From JBFKAV01 sp041621405 (lineage in GTDB: Bacteria; Pseudomonadota; Alphaproteobacteria; Rhodobacterales; Rhodobacteraceae): a stretch of DNA of 64,000 nt. This document shows, one piece after another, positions 8,702 to 17,064 of the stretch. The translations under genes were made by a program, and so were the position numbers. The notes beneath the pieces were generated by a model. The model did no database searches. It was not told the DNA's origin and worked only from the letters and a program-made list of their open reading frames with translations. Positions within the stretch are counted from its first letter, which is position 1; each line of letters starts with the position of its first letter. The stretch lies in contig JBFKAV010000003.1 of NCBI GenBank assembly GCA_041621405.1, positions 1 through 64,000 of the forward strand. Direction: 5' to 3'.

Positions 8702-9895
8702 CTAACGCTTGACCAGACTCCACTGGCTCACCGGCCCCAGCAGGTGCCAGGTCTCGGCCCCCTTCGGCCCCTCCCGCCGCGCCACCTGGAGCCGCGCGAG
8801 CTCGCCGCCGTGCCGGGCCTGAAGCGCCAGAAGCAGCCGCTCGTTCTCGGGCGTGAGCCCGTTGGCGACCAGCCGGCCCAGCGGGCGCAGCGCCGCCCAG
8901 GCGGCGTCGAACACCTCCTGCGACAGGCCGCCGCCGATGAAGATCGCGTCGGGCGGCGGCAGGCCCTCGAGCGCCGCGGGCGCCTCGCCCTCGACGAGCT
9001 CGAGCTTCGGCGTCCCCAGCGCCAGCGCGTTGGCGGCGGCCATGATCCGGCGGTCGGCACGCGGCTCGATCCCGATCGCGCGGGCATAGCGGGCCGCGCG
9101 CATCCATTCGATCGCCACCGAGCCCGAGCCGGTGCCGATGTCCCAAAGAAGCGCGCCGCGCATCGGCATCAGCTTGGCCAGCGTCGCCGCACGGACCTCG
9201 CGCCGGGTCGCGGTGCCGTCATGCTGGAAGAGCTCGTCCGCCAGCCCCGGCACCCGCGGCTGCAGGGCGGCGTCGGGGGCGGCGATGCACTCCACCGCGA
9301 GCGTGTTGAAGGCCGGCACCTCGGCGGTCCAGCTCTCGGCCAGACCCTCGATCCGCGCCTCCTCCGGCCCGCCCATGGCCGCGAGTACCGTCATCCGGCT
9401 CTTGCCGAAGCCGCGTGCGGCAAGGAAGCGCGCGATCCGCGCCGGCGTGTCGGCACCGGTGGCGAGGATCAGGAGCCGCTGGTCGGGCTGGATGAAGGCG
9501 ATCATCTGCTCCACCGGTCGGCCGTGCACCGTCAGCGTCTCGACGTCGGCCAGCGACCAGCCCATCCGCGCGGCGGCCAGCTGGAAGGCCGAGATCTGCG
9601 GGTGATAGACGATCTCCGAAGGCGGGATCGCCCGGCCGATGCGGGCGCCGACCGAGTACCAGAGCGGGTCGCCGACCACGAGCACCACCACGCGCCGGCC
9701 CTGTTCGGCCCTGAGGAGCGCGATCAGGTCGTCGAATGCCTCCGGCCAGTCCACCCGCCGCGCCGCCACCGGCAATCCCGCGTGCCGCATGCCGCCGACG
9801 ACGACCTCGGCCGCCTCGACGACCGCGCGCGCCGGCGAAGAGAGGCCCTGCAGCCCGTCCTCGCCGATTCCCACGATATGCAGCCAGGCCGCCAT
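8702..9895 (-). CDS. cobL: precorrin-6Y C5,15-methyltransferase (decarboxylating)
   Basis: 397-aa bifunctional cobalamin biosynthesis enzyme. The N-terminal half (about 1-200) is a tetrapyrrole methylase (CbiE-like; LHIVGIGEDGLQGL, VVLVVGDPLWYSVG); the C-terminal half is a CbiT-like SAM methyltransferase/decarboxylase (LLWDIGTGSGSVAIEWMRA, DAIFIGGGL). Together they methylate C5 and C15 and decarboxylate the C12 acetate of precorrin-6B in the aerobic pathway. Length is as expected for fused CobL. No other cob gene is in the window and I see no cobalamin riboswitch upstream. Confidence 0.93.
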   Translation of the reverse strand: MAAWLHIVGIGEDGLQGLSSPARAVVEAAEVVVGGMRHAGLPVAARRVDWPEAFDDLIALLRAEQGRRVVVLVVGDPLWYSVGARIGRAIPPSEIVYHPQISAFQLAAARMGWSLADVETLTVHGRPVEQMIAFIQPDQRLLILATGADTPARIARFLAARGFGKSRMTVLAAMGGPEEARIEGLAESWTAEVPAFNTLAVECIAAPDAALQPRVPGLADELFQHDGTATRREVRAATLAKLMPMRGALLWDIGTGSGSVAIEWMRAARYARAIGIEPRADRRIMAAANALALGTPKLELVEGEAPAALEGLPPPDAIFIGGGLSQEVFDAAWAALRPLGRLVANGLTPENERLLLALQARHGGELARLQVARREGPKGAETWHLLGPVSQWSLVKR

Positions 9896-10040
9896 GCGCC
9901 CCTCCCTCGCCTTCGCGGGGTATAGGCGCGCCCGCCCCTACCCGCAACGAGTGTGCGCTGGTGCAGGGGCGCCGTGCAGCGGTCCAGTTGCGACGCGCCG
10001 TGTCCTGCCCCTATCTCAGCTTGAGGCAAAGGAGATGAAA

Positions 10041-11030
10041 ATGGGTCAGCTCGTCGACGGCAAATGGCAGGAGTCCGGGTTCGACACGAAGGCCACCGGC
10101 GGCCGATTCATGCGCACGGATGCGAAGTTCCGCAACTGGATCACGCCCGACGGCGCAGCGGGCCCTTCGGGCGTGGGAGGCTTCCCCGCCGAGTCCGGGC
10201 GCTACCATCTCTATGTTTCCAACGCCTGCCCCTGGGCGCACCGCACGCTTATCTTCCGCGTCCTGAAGGGTCTTGAGCCCCATGTCGGCGTCAGCGTCGT
10301 GCACCCCGACATGGGCTCCGACGGCTGGACCTTCGCCACCGATTTTCCCGGCGCCACCGGCGACGCGCTCTACGGCCTCGGCTATCTCCGCGAGCTTTAC
10401 CTCAAGGCGAAGCCCGACGCCTCGGGCCGCGTGACCGTGCCGGTGCTCTGGGACGCCAAGCGCGAGACGATCGTCTCGAACGAAAGCTCCGAGATCATCC
10501 GGATGTTCAATTCCGCCTTCGACGGGATCACCGGAAACCGGCTCGACTTCTGGCCCAAGGCGATGCGCGACCAGATTGAGACGGTGAACGCGCGGATCTA
10601 CGACACCGTCAACAACGGCGTCTACAGGGCGGGCTTCGCCTCGACCCAGGAGGCCTACGACGAGGCGGCCACGGAGCTCTTCGACACGCTCGACTGGGTC
10701 GAGGCCCGGCTCTCGACCCGCCGCTACCTGATGGGCGAGCGGATCACCGAGGCCGACTGGCGGCTCTTTCCGACGCTGGTGCGCTTCGACGCGGTCTATC
10801 ATGGCCACTTCAAATGCTCGCGGCGGCGGATCGTCGACTATCCGGCGCTCTGGGCCTATGCGCGCGAGCTCTACCAGTGGCCCGGCGTCGCCGAGACCGT
10901 CGATTTCGACGACATCCGGCGCCACTACCACCGGAGCCACGAGAGCATCAATCCGCACCGGATCGTGCCCCTGGCGCCCGATATCGACTGGACCGAGCCG
11001 CACCGCCGCGATCACCTCGCCGCTGCGTGA
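10041..11030 (+). CDS. glutathionyl-hydroquinone reductase (YqjG/ECM4 family GST)
   Basis: 329-aa glutathione transferase of the Xi class, which reduces glutathionyl-(hydro)quinones using GSH. The diagnostic N-terminal motif is YVSNACPWAHRTLIFRVLKG, with the CPWAH active-site Cys, followed by the C-terminal helical domain (ITEADWRLFPTLVRFDAVYH). Its length is typical of YqjG. I chose ATG 10041 because AAGGAG lies seven bases upstream; ATG 10035 is too close to it. The last 19 bases overlap the end of the convergent receiver-domain gene. Confidence 0.92.
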   Translation: MGQLVDGKWQESGFDTKATGGRFMRTDAKFRNWITPDGAAGPSGVGGFPAESGRYHLYVSNACPWAHRTLIFRVLKGLEPHVGVSVVHPDMGSDGWTFATDFPGATGDALYGLGYLRELYLKAKPDASGRVTVPVLWDAKRETIVSNESSEIIRMFNSAFDGITGNRLDFWPKAMRDQIETVNARIYDTVNNGVYRAGFASTQEAYDEAATELFDTLDWVEARLSTRRYLMGERITEADWRLFPTLVRFDAVYHGHFKCSRRRIVDYPALWAYARELYQWPGVAETVDFDDIRRHYHRSHESINPHRIVPLAPDIDWTEPHRRDHLAAA

Positions 11031-11377
11031 TACTCGACGATCGCTGCCAGATCCTCGGGCCTGGTATGGGTGGGAAGGTAGGCGCTGGCGTTGCTGCTCA
11101 GCGCGAAGATCGCGCCGCCGGAAAAGCTGTCGTCGGGGGTGACGAAGACCACCCGCGCGTCGGGCTGCAGGAACGAGGCAAGCTCGGCCACCGCCAGCGC
11201 GCTCATCTCGGGCAGCGAGAGATCGACGACGAGCGCGTCGTAGGACGCTGCCCTCAGCGCCTCCTTCGCCGCCCGCTGCGACTGCGCAATGGTCACGCAG
11301 GCGCCGTCGCGCTCCATGTGCCGCGCCCAGAGACGACCCAGATCCGGGTCCTGCTCGACGATCAGAACTGTGCTCAC
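11012..11377 (-). CDS. single-domain response regulator receiver
   Basis: 121-aa stand-alone CheY-like receiver starting at GTG 11377 behind GAG-GAG. The acidic pocket (VLIVEQDPDLGRL), phospho-acceptor Asp (DALVVDLSLPEM) and Thr (VVFVTPDDS) are present. The conserved Lys before the last loop is replaced: the usual YLPKP reads YLPTHTRP. There is no output domain, and no histidine kinase gene is adjacent. It may be phosphorylated with altered dynamics, or act without phosphorylation. It ends inside the 3' end of the convergent GST gene. Confidence 0.8.
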   Translation of the reverse strand: MSTVLIVEQDPDLGRLWARHMERDGACVTIAQSQRAAKEALRAASYDALVVDLSLPEMSALAVAELASFLQPDARVVFVTPDDSFSGGAIFALSSNASAYLPTHTRPEDLAAIVEYHAAAR

Positions 11378-11459
11378 GCGCTCCTCGCCCCCACAAACGA
11401 TGCCGCGCCTTCCCTGGCGGTAATGTTTCGTCAAGAGGAGTTAATGGCAGGTTAACACC

Positions 11460-11487
11460 CGCCGGCGTGAGCGGATCGACGCCGGCG
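11460..11487. other. 9-bp inverted repeat upstream of the transglycosylase gene
   Basis: CGCCGGCGT (11460-11468) pairs perfectly with ACGCCGGCG (11479-11487) around a ten-base loop. It lies between the divergent receiver and transglycosylase genes, just upstream of and touching the promoter candidate, so it could be an operator or an RNA hairpin. There is no T-tract. Confidence 0.35.
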
Positions 11488-11515
11488 TTGCCTGTGCGCG
11501 GCGGCCTGCTAGGGT
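11488..11515 (+). promoter_or_regulatory. candidate sigma70-type promoter of the transglycosylase gene
   Basis: TTGCCT (11488-11493), 16 bases, TAGGGT (11510-11515), ending 26 bases before ATG 11542. Confidence 0.4.
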
Positions 11516-11541
11516 AGCCGCGTTTGCGCATGGAGTTCCGA

Positions 11542-12729
11542 ATGAACCCGATCCCCAGGTCCATTGCCCTCTCTGCCCTATTGTCGCTGCTACTCACTGT
11601 CCCGGCCGCCGCCCAGGTGCCCTGCGGAGGACGGTTTTCCGATTTCGTCGGCGCGATGAAGGCCGAGGCGCTGGCTGCCGGCCACAGCCGCGAGGCCGCC
11701 GACCGCTTTTTCGCCGCCGCCCGGCACGACGACCGGGTGATCCGCGCCGACCGCGCGCAGGGCATCTTCCGCAAGGATTTCATGGATTTCGCGCGGACGC
11801 TGATCAGCCAGAGCCGGATCAACAACGGCCGCCGCAACGCCGAGCGCTATGCCGCCGTCTTCGCCGAGGCCCAGCGCCGCTATGGCGTCTCGCGCGGGGT
11901 ACTGCTCGCCTTCTGGGCGCTCGAGACCGACTACGGCGCGGTTCAGGGCGACTTCAACACGCTGAACGCGCTGATGACGCTCGGCCACGACTGCCGCCGC
12001 CCGCAGCTGTTCCAGCCGCAGGTCTTCGCCGCCCTCGCGCTCCACGAGCGCGGCCAGTTCGACCTCTCGACCACCGGCGCCTGGGCGGGCGAGATCGGCC
12101 AGGTGCAGATGCTGCCGGGCGACATCCTCGCGCGCGGCGTCGACGGCGACGGCGACGGACGGGTCAGCCTCAAGACCTCGGTGCCCGACGCGATCCTCTC
12201 CGGCGCCCGGATGCTGCAGCACCACGGCTGGCGCGCGAACGAGCCCTGGCTGCAGGAGGTCGCGGTCCCGGCCGACCTCGACTGGTCGAAGACCGGCCTC
12301 GACACCGAGCTCACGGTGGCCGAATGGCAGCGGCTCGGCGTGCGCCCCCGCTCGGGCGCCTTGCCCTCGGGACGGCTCCGGGCCTCGGTGCTCCTGCCGA
12401 TGGGACGCAAGGGTCCGGCATTCCTCGCCTATCCCAACTTCCGGGTGTTCTTCGATTGGAACCGTAGCTTCGTCTATGTCACTACGGCGGCCTACTTCGC
12501 CACCCGGCTCGAAGGAGCGCCGGTGTTCACGCCCGGCAACCCCGACCCGCAGCTCTCGCTCAACGAGATGCGGAGCCTGCAGCAAAAGCTCCAGGCAAGG
12601 GGGCACAATGTCGGGGCGATCGACGGCATCCTCGGCGCGCTCACCCGCGCGGCGGTGCAGAAGGAGCAGGTGCGGCTCGGACTGCCCGCCGACGCATGGC
12701 CCACGCGCGAGCTCCTGAGCCGGCTTTGA
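11542..12729 (+). CDS. lytic murein transglycosylase, MltB family
   Basis: 395-aa exported enzyme that cleaves the glycan strand of peptidoglycan to give 1,6-anhydroMurNAc ends. A signal peptide (IALSALLSLLLTVPAAAQ) is followed by the SLT_2/MltB catalytic domain with the Glu in FWALETDYGAVQGDF and the segment WAGEIGQVQMLP. A C-terminal peptidoglycan-binding domain (LNEMRSLQQKLQARGHNVG, GILGALTRAAVQ) ends the protein. GGAG seven bases before ATG 11542 supports this start. No lipobox Cys is seen, so it is probably soluble in the periplasm. Confidence 0.92.
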   Translation: MNPIPRSIALSALLSLLLTVPAAAQVPCGGRFSDFVGAMKAEALAAGHSREAADRFFAAARHDDRVIRADRAQGIFRKDFMDFARTLISQSRINNGRRNAERYAAVFAEAQRRYGVSRGVLLAFWALETDYGAVQGDFNTLNALMTLGHDCRRPQLFQPQVFAALALHERGQFDLSTTGAWAGEIGQVQMLPGDILARGVDGDGDGRVSLKTSVPDAILSGARMLQHHGWRANEPWLQEVAVPADLDWSKTGLDTELTVAEWQRLGVRPRSGALPSGRLRASVLLPMGRKGPAFLAYPNFRVFFDWNRSFVYVTTAAYFATRLEGAPVFTPGNPDPQLSLNEMRSLQQKLQARGHNVGAIDGILGALTRAAVQKEQVRLGLPADAWPTRELLSRL

Positions 12730-12746
12730 AGCGGGGGTGCTGCCCC

Positions 12747-12788
12747 GTCGCCATCGGGGATTCGACCCGCGCCGCCACCGATGGCGAC
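12747..12788. terminator. hairpin between convergent genes, candidate bidirectional terminator
   Basis: GTCGCCATCGG (12747-12757) pairs perfectly with CCGATGGCGAC (12778-12788), an 11-bp stem with a 20-base loop. It sits between the convergent transglycosylase and folC genes. There is only a weak T-rich stretch after it on the plus strand. Confidence 0.55.
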
Positions 12789-12827
12789 CCCGGAAGATTT
12801 GTGACCGGATGAGGGAGGAGAGCGGCC

Positions 12828-14102
12828 CTAGCCGTTCTCGCGCAGCACCTGGCCGGCGAGGTAGAGCGAGCCGCAGATCACGATGCGCGCGGCCAGGTCG
12901 AGCGCGACGATCTCCTGCACCGAGGCCAGCACGCTTTGCGCCGCCACGGCCTTGTGGCCCGTATCGAGCGCCGCCGCCAAGGTCTCCTCGGCGGAAAGCG
13001 TGTTCTTCTCGCCCGGGATCGTCACCGCGTGCAGGCTCTCCACCCGTGGCGCGAGGGGGCGCAGGAAGCCGCGCACATCCTTGGTGTTCAGCATCCCGAC
13101 GATCAGGTGGGTCCGCTTCGAACTGAGCCGCGTCAGCGTCTCGGCGATGGCCTCGCCGGCGGCCGGATTGTGCCCGCCGTCGAGCCAGAGCTCGGCGGTG
13201 CCCGCCGCGTCCACCAGTGGCCCCACCTTCAGGCGCTGCATCCGGGCCGGCCAGTAGGCATTGGTCACCGCCCGCTCGCAGGCCGCCGCGTCGAAGCCCA
13301 GCGCACGGAGCCCGGCGAGCGCCGTGCCCGCGTTCATCACCTGGTGGCCGCCGATCAGGTTCGGCATCGGCAGGTCGAGAAGCCCGGTCTCGTCCTGGTA
13401 GACCATGCGCCCGCGCTCTTCCCAGACCTGCCACTGCCGCCGGTAGGCCAGGAGCGGCGCGCCGAGCCGCTCGGCACGGGCCTCGATCACCGCCATCGCC
13501 TCGGGCTCCTGCGGTCCGACGACACAGGGCACGCCGCGCTTGATGATCCCGGCCTTCTCGGTGGCGATCTCGGCCAGGCTCTCGCCCAGGTACTGCTGGT
13601 GGTCGTAGCTGACCGGCGTGATCACGGTCAGCCGCGGCCGGTCGACCACGTTGGTCGCGTCGAGCCGCCCGCCGAGGCCCACCTCGAGCAGCGTCCAGTC
13701 GGCCTTCACCCGAGAGAACGCCAGGAACGCCGCCACCGTGGTGATCTCGAAGTAGGTGATCGGCTCCCCGCCGTTCGCCTCGTAGCACTCGTCGAGATAG
13801 CGGGCGAGCTTCGGCTCGGAGATCGTCTCGCCGGCCAGCCGGATCCGCTCGTGGAAGCGCGCGAGGTGCGGCGAAGTGTAGACATGGGAGGCCTGCCCCG
13901 CCGCCTCGATCCCCGCCCGCATCATCGCGGTGGTCGAACCCTTGCCGTTGGTCCCGGCGACGTGGATCACCGGCGGCAGCGATCGCTCCGGGTGGCCCAT
14001 GCGTCCCAAGAGCCGGTGCACCCGGTCGAGCGTGAGGTCGATGATCTTGGGATGCAGCGACATCATCCGATCGAGGATGACGTCGGAGGTCAGGGTCTTC
14101 AC
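12828..14102 (-). CDS. folC: folylpolyglutamate/dihydrofolate synthase
   Basis: 424-aa Mur-ligase-type enzyme that makes dihydrofolate from dihydropteroate and glutamate and adds gamma-glutamate residues. The ATP P-loop is [20 protein letters not shown]; the family motifs [28 protein letters not shown] and the C-terminal [11 protein letters not shown] are all present. It begins at a GTG that overlaps the accD stop by four bases (GTGA), so the two are translationally coupled, a pairing common in proteobacteria (accD-folC). Confidence 0.95.
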   Translation of the reverse strand: MKTLTSDVILDRMMSLHPKIIDLTLDRVHRLLGRMGHPERSLPPVIHVAGTNGKGSTTAMMRAGIEAAGQASHVYTSPHLARFHERIRLAGETISEPKLARYLDECYEANGGEPITYFEITTVAAFLAFSRVKADWTLLEVGLGGRLDATNVVDRPRLTVITPVSYDHQQYLGESLAEIATEKAGIIKRGVPCVVGPQEPEAMAVIEARAERLGAPLLAYRRQWQVWEERGRMVYQDETGLLDLPMPNLIGGHQVMNAGTALAGLRALGFDAAACERAVTNAYWPARMQRLKVGPLVDAAGTAELWLDGGHNPAAGEAIAETLTRLSSKRTHLIVGMLNTKDVRGFLRPLAPRVESLHAVTIPGEKNTLSAEETLAAALDTGHKAVAAQSVLASVQEIVALDLAARIVICGSLYLAGQVLRENG

Positions 14103-15055
14103 GCTTGGGCGTCTCCGCCTGTGGCAGCGGCCTGGCCGCTTGCAGCCGGGGTCGCGGCGGGCTCGGCCGCGGGCTCGGGCTTCGGCAGGCCACCGCGCAC
14201 CGCGGGCGGCTGGCCGGTCAGCATCCGCACGATGCGGGTCAGCTCGTCGCGCAGGTCCATGCGCGGGGTGACCCGGTCGAGCATGCCGTGATCCAAGAGA
14301 TACTCGGCGCGCTGGAAGCCATCGGGCAGCTTCTCCCGGATCGTCTGCTCGATGACGCGGGGGCCGGCGAAGCAGATGAGCGCGTTGGGCTCGGCGATGT
14401 GCACGTCGCCCAGCATCGCGTAGGACGCGGTCACACCGCCCGTCGTCGGGTGCGTCAGCACCACGATGTAGGGCAGCCCTGCCTCGCGCAGCATCTCCAC
14501 CGCCACCGTGGTGCGCGGCATCTGCATCAGCGACAGGATCCCCTCCTGCATCCGCGCCCCGCCAGCGGCGGCGAAGAGGATCAGCGGCCGTTTCAGCTTC
14601 ACCGCGCGCTCGGCGGCGGCGATGATGGCGTTGCCGACGTACATCCCCATCGAGCCGCCCATGAACGAGAAGTCCTGCGCCGCGGCGACGATCGGCGCGC
14701 CGCCGATCTCGCCCTCGACGACCAGCATCGCCTCCTTCTCGCCGGTCGCCTTCTGCGCCGTCCGCATCCGGTCGGGATAGCGCTTCTGGTCGCGGAAATG
14801 CAGCGGGTCGGCCAGGGGATCGGGCACCTTGACCTCGACGAAAACGCCGCCGTCGAACAGGGCGGCGAAACGCTCGCGCGGCGCGATCGCCATGTGGTGG
14901 CCGCAGGCGGTGCAGACGTTGAGGTTCTCGGCCAGCTCGCGGTGGAACAGCATCTGCCCGCATTCGGGGCACTTGGTCCACAGGTTCTCGGGCACCTCGC
15001 GCCGCGAGAACAGCGAGTTGATCTTCGGGCGGACGTAATTGCTGATCCAGTTCAT
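14099..15055 (-). CDS. accD: acetyl-CoA carboxylase carboxyltransferase subunit beta
   Basis: 318-aa carboxyltransferase beta subunit, which with AccA moves the carboxyl from biotin to acetyl-CoA to make malonyl-CoA for fatty acid synthesis. The N-terminal four-Cys zinc finger (CPECGQMLF and CTACGHHM) is intact and is followed by the crotonase-like carboxyltransferase core ([48 protein letters not shown]). The C-terminal tail is Ala/Pro-rich. I chose the ATG giving [16 protein letters not shown], the family's usual start. Confidence 0.96.
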   Translation of the reverse strand: MNWISNYVRPKINSLFSRREVPENLWTKCPECGQMLFHRELAENLNVCTACGHHMAIAPRERFAALFDGGVFVEVKVPDPLADPLHFRDQKRYPDRMRTAQKATGEKEAMLVVEGEIGGAPIVAAAQDFSFMGGSMGMYVGNAIIAAAERAVKLKRPLILFAAAGGARMQEGILSLMQMPRTTVAVEMLREAGLPYIVVLTHPTTGGVTASYAMLGDVHIAEPNALICFAGPRVIEQTIREKLPDGFQRAEYLLDHGMLDRVTPRMDLRDELTRIVRMLTGQPPAVRGGLPKPEPAAEPAATPAASGQAAATGGDAQA

Positions 15056-15122
15056 GGTCTCGGTCGGGCCCCCGCGTCTGCCGGACCGCCCCGAGATAAG
15101 CCGGGGCGGGTGGAAATGCAAT

Positions 15123-16004
15123 CTAGCGGTCGAGCACCCAGACCAGAAGGCGCCAGAGCACGACCAGCATCACCACATTGAGCCCGAGCGAGAAGACGAC
15201 CGGCCCCCCCTCGCCCAGTTCGAACGGCGTAACCCATTTCGCGAGCCCGGTCAGGCCGCCTTGGATCGAGATCACCAGCATGCCATAGGCGTTGTTCACG
15301 AAATGCAGCCCCACTGCCGGGCCGAGGCTGCCGGTGCGGGCGGTGAGGTCGGCGACGATGAGGGCGAAGAGGAAGGTGGTGCCGATCACCAGCCAGACCG
15401 CGCCGCCCGCCGCCGGGTTCCAGTGCAGCGAGGCGAAGAGCGCGGATGGCACGACCATCCAGACCCAGCGCGCGGCGAACCGCGCGGCGAGCTGCTGCTG
15501 CAGGTAGCCGCGAAACAGCGTCTCTTCGGCGGTGACCTGCAAGAGGATGAGCGGCAGCGCGTAGGGCAGCCAGTCGAGCCAGGCTTCCCAGGGCAGGTTC
15601 TCAACCGGCGCCTCGAACGCCATGCCAATGGCCAGGAGCACCGCGTAAAGCGGCAGCGTCACCATCAGCACGGCGGAAAACCCGCGGCGGAACTCGCTCC
15701 CGGGCCCGAATAGCGTGCCCGGGCCGCGGAAATGGCAGGCGCCGGCGGCGAGGACCGGGCCGAGCAGCATGCCCGCGAACGTGACGAGCAGCATCAGCGT
15801 CGGCAGCGGCTCCTGCGGCAGGCTCACCCGCTGCAGCCAGCCGAAATACTCCAGCGGCCCCACCCCAAGGAACAGCGCCACGCTCAGAAGCGCGGCGCCG
15901 CCGGCGTAGCAGAAGCCGACGATCAGCAGCCCCAGGGCGAGCCGCCAAAGCTCGGGGTAGAGCTTCGCCGGGCCGATCATGGCCTCGAATTCGGGAAATC
16001 GCAT
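15123..16004 (-). CDS. CPBP family intramembrane metalloprotease (1)
   Basis: 293-aa polytopic membrane protein of the CAAX protease/bacteriocin-processing (Rce1-like) family. The glutamate pair and Arg motif is [14 protein letters not shown], followed by the His motifs ALFASLHW and VGLHFVNN, together forming the putative active site. Roughly eight hydrophobic segments. Substrate unknown. It lies 118 bases after the stop of a close paralogue on the same strand, indicating a tandem duplication. Confidence 0.87.
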   Translation of the reverse strand: MRFPEFEAMIGPAKLYPELWRLALGLLIVGFCYAGGAALLSVALFLGVGPLEYFGWLQRVSLPQEPLPTLMLLVTFAGMLLGPVLAAGACHFRGPGTLFGPGSEFRRGFSAVLMVTLPLYAVLLAIGMAFEAPVENLPWEAWLDWLPYALPLILLQVTAEETLFRGYLQQQLAARFAARWVWMVVPSALFASLHWNPAAGGAVWLVIGTTFLFALIVADLTARTGSLGPAVGLHFVNNAYGMLVISIQGGLTGLAKWVTPFELGEGGPVVFSLGLNVVMLVVLWRLLVWVLDR

Positions 16005-16064
16005 TGCCTCGGGTCCTGCCTGCCTGCCGTGCCCGAGGCTAGCGCGCCCGCCCCGCCGCTTCAA

Positions 16065-16949
16065 TCAGAGCCGCAACGCCACCCGCGCGGCGAGCCAGGA
16101 CAGGCCGATCACCCCAAGATCGACGAGCGCGAGCAGCGGCACCGCGGCCGCATCGGTCGCCTCGAAAGGGTAGTGGTAGAGCGCCACGCCCGACAGCGTG
16201 CCCGGCAGCGAGGTGAGGGCGACGGCCATCAGGTTGTTGACCAGGTGAAAGGCGATGGCTGCGCCCAGCGCGCCGGTACGCGCGGTGAGGTCGGCCGCGG
16301 CGACCGCGAAGGCGAAGGCGATGGCCACGAACAGGAGTGCGTTGTCGCCGGTCTCGTCCGGCACGTAGTGGCCGTAGGCGAAGAGCGCCGAGGGCGCGAC
16401 CATCCACACCAGCGGCGAGCGGAACCGGGCCGCGAGCTGGCTTTGCAGATAGCCGCGGAACGCCAGCTCCTCCGAGGCGGTCTGCGCCAGAACCGCGGGA
16501 ACGGTCAGCGGCAGGAGCGCCAGCCATTCGCCGAACGGCAGGCCGCGGTTGAGCTCGAAGCCCTGCGGCAGCGCCTGCCACAGCACCGCCGAGAGGATCG
16601 CCAGCGCCCGGAACACCCGGACGAAATCGCGCAGCGCGCGGCCCGGCGGGCCGAAGAAGCCGAGCCAGCTTCGGAAATGCAGCGGCCGGGCCAGCGCGAT
16701 CGGGCCGAGCGCCAGGAAGCTGAACGAGACGAGCAGGATCAGCGCTCCGCGCGGCGTGTCGCCCTCGGCGATCTCGCCGATCAGCGCCACCGCCTCGCGC
16801 GGCGCGAGGAGCAGTTCCACCGCGGACACCAGCGTGAGGATCAGGACCATGTAGACCGCCAGCGCCAGGACCGCGCCCAGCCCCGTCCGCCACAGCGCCG
16901 CACCCTCCCGCGCCGGGGCCACCATCGCCTCGTGGCGCTCGTAGGCCAT
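16065..16949 (-). CDS. CPBP family intramembrane metalloprotease (2)
   Basis: 294-aa paralogue of the downstream gene. It keeps the EE-xxx-R motif (TASEELAFRGYLQSQ), the first His (ALFAYGHYV) and the second (IAFHLVNN), with shared framework phrases such as [11 protein letters not shown] and RYLQ-type loops. The two proteins match in order and length and probably arose by local duplication; they are clearly diverged. It is transcribed divergently from ilvD. Role unknown: known relatives process peptides or act in membrane protein maturation and immunity. Confidence 0.87.
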   Translation of the reverse strand: MAYERHEAMVAPAREGAALWRTGLGAVLALAVYMVLILTLVSAVELLLAPREAVALIGEIAEGDTPRGALILLVSFSFLALGPIALARPLHFRSWLGFFGPPGRALRDFVRVFRALAILSAVLWQALPQGFELNRGLPFGEWLALLPLTVPAVLAQTASEELAFRGYLQSQLAARFRSPLVWMVAPSALFAYGHYVPDETGDNALLFVAIAFAFAVAAADLTARTGALGAAIAFHLVNNLMAVALTSLPGTLSGVALYHYPFEATDAAAVPLLALVDLGVIGLSWLAARVALRL

Positions 16950-17005
16950 GCCTGTCTCCCCTCGGTCGCAAGGCTATTGGCACGCCCCGGCGCCTTCAAT
17001 CGCGC

Positions 17006-17034
17006 TTGTGCCGAGGGCGGTGCTCGCCTATTCC
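17006..17034 (+). promoter_or_regulatory. candidate sigma70-type promoter of ilvD
   Basis: TTGTGC (17006-17011), 17 bases, TATTCC (17029-17034), ending 30 bases before the ilvD ATG and overlapping the divergent protease gene's upstream region. No leader peptide or attenuator is seen. Confidence 0.35.
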
Positions 17035-17064
17035 CGGGCCGAACCGGACAGCGGGAGGAGAGAG

